From contig CAMBQD010000047.1 in NCBI GenBank assembly GCA_945869905.1, positions 1 to 7,350 of the forward strand: a DNA stretch of 7,350 nt. The letters run 5' to 3'. The position numbers and the translations under genes were made by a program. Origin of the DNA: an uncultured Clostridia bacterium (lineage in GTDB: Bacteria; Bacillota; Clostridia; Oscillospirales; Acutalibacteraceae). The notes beneath the pieces are model-generated. The model saw only the letters and a list, made by a program, of their open reading frames with translations, had not been told where the DNA came from and ran no database searches. Positions 7,212 to 7,350 of this stretch are shown here, in pieces; positions within the stretch are counted from its first letter, which is position 1; every line of letters begins with the position of its first letter.

Positions 7212-7217
7212 AGTATA
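7212..7217 (-). promoter_or_regulatory. hisS: Possible -10 box for hisS
   Basis: The minus strand reads TATACT, five of six matches to TATAAT, 50 nt before the hisS start codon. The only partner about 18 nt upstream is GATACA, which shares just the last three bases with TTGACA, so the promoter is weakly supported. If real, the transcript would begin near the GGG of the hairpin at 7206-7184. Confidence 0.3.
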
Positions 7218-7221
7218 TTGA

Positions 7222-7350
7222 TTATTTTGATGGGTTGTATCTTGGATTTACAATCTCTCTCCACTCAAAGTCGCCGCGTTCAACACCTCTGATAAGAGCC
7301 TCGGCAGTTGCAATGTTTCCTGCAATAAGGTTAATGTGTGGGAATGCTTC
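7222..7350 (-). CDS. C-terminal end of an unidentified protein, cut by the window edge
   Basis: The minus strand holds an open frame entering from the right edge and ending in TAA at 7224-7222, giving 42 residues. It was too short for routine ORF calling but has protein-like content and the codon habits of its neighbours. Near the window edge it reads INLIAGNIATAEA, which resembles the IAGNVATAEAT strand of IMP dehydrogenase and related TIM-barrel enzymes. However, it ends about 25 residues later with VNPRYNPSK and lacks the GIGPGS loop and the rest of an IMPDH barrel. It is therefore either a different protein that shares a short motif, or a shortened relative. I do not recognise the family and give no function. 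A hairpin follows its stop. Confidence 0.75.
   Translation of the reverse strand, partial: EAFPHINLIAGNIATAEALIRGVERGDFEWREIVNPRYNPSK

Noticed and set aside
1..7350. Mobile element, CRISPR, toxin-antitoxin or defence system
   Set aside because: I saw no transposase, integrase, terminal inverted repeats, regularly spaced repeats or small paired genes; the coding sequence is continuous metabolic and translation genes.

Overview
The window reads as ordinary chromosome from an anaerobic, plant-fibre- or glycan-using Clostridia-type Firmicute (Oscillospiraceae/Lachnospiraceae-like, probably from a gut). The clues are: a mannonate dehydratase that would be about 360 residues if complete, i.e. the short Gram-positive form; an SDR-type fructuronate reductase of the Bacillus YjmF kind rather than the E. 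coli UxuB kind; hisS directly followed by aspS as in many Firmicutes; a cysteine-rich HisRS; and strong GGAGG-type ribosome binding sites. The genus cannot be fixed from this sequence.

Left half, + strand (1-3382): the window opens inside uxuA (mannonate dehydratase, N-terminus missing). One base after its stop comes uxuB (SDR D-mannonate oxidoreductase / fructuronate reductase). Together they convert fructuronate to mannonate and then to 2-keto-3-deoxygluconate, the central steps of glucuronate catabolism. A hairpin with a short T-run follows. Then comes a membrane-anchored or secreted GH30-family glycoside hydrolase with both predicted catalytic glutamates. A surface glycanase beside uronic-acid catabolism suggests use of a glucuronate-decorated plant polysaccharide, but the substrate is inferred.

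Junction (3383-3439): a perfect 15-bp inverted repeat flanked by A5 and T5, a textbook bidirectional terminator between the converging GH30 and yfbR genes.

Right half, - strand (7350-3440): the C-terminal end of an unidentified protein with a short IMP-dehydrogenase-like motif, then a 60-bp gap with a hairpin, then a compact operon hisS-aspS-yfbR. The hisS-aspS gap is one base, and yfbR starts inside the end of aspS (8-bp overlap) behind a good Shine-Dalgarno sequence. HisRS and AspRS charge tRNAs; YfbR is an HD-domain 5'-deoxynucleotidase. All three look intact.

I see no mobile element, CRISPR array, RNA gene, phage gene or attachment site, and no non-coding stretch above 60 bp. I found no convincing new biological system. 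The most useful leads are the short non-T-box leader of hisS, the paired cysteines in HisRS, the coupling of a nucleotidase to two tRNA synthetases, the GH30/uronate neighbourhood, and the unidentified C-terminal fragment at the right edge.
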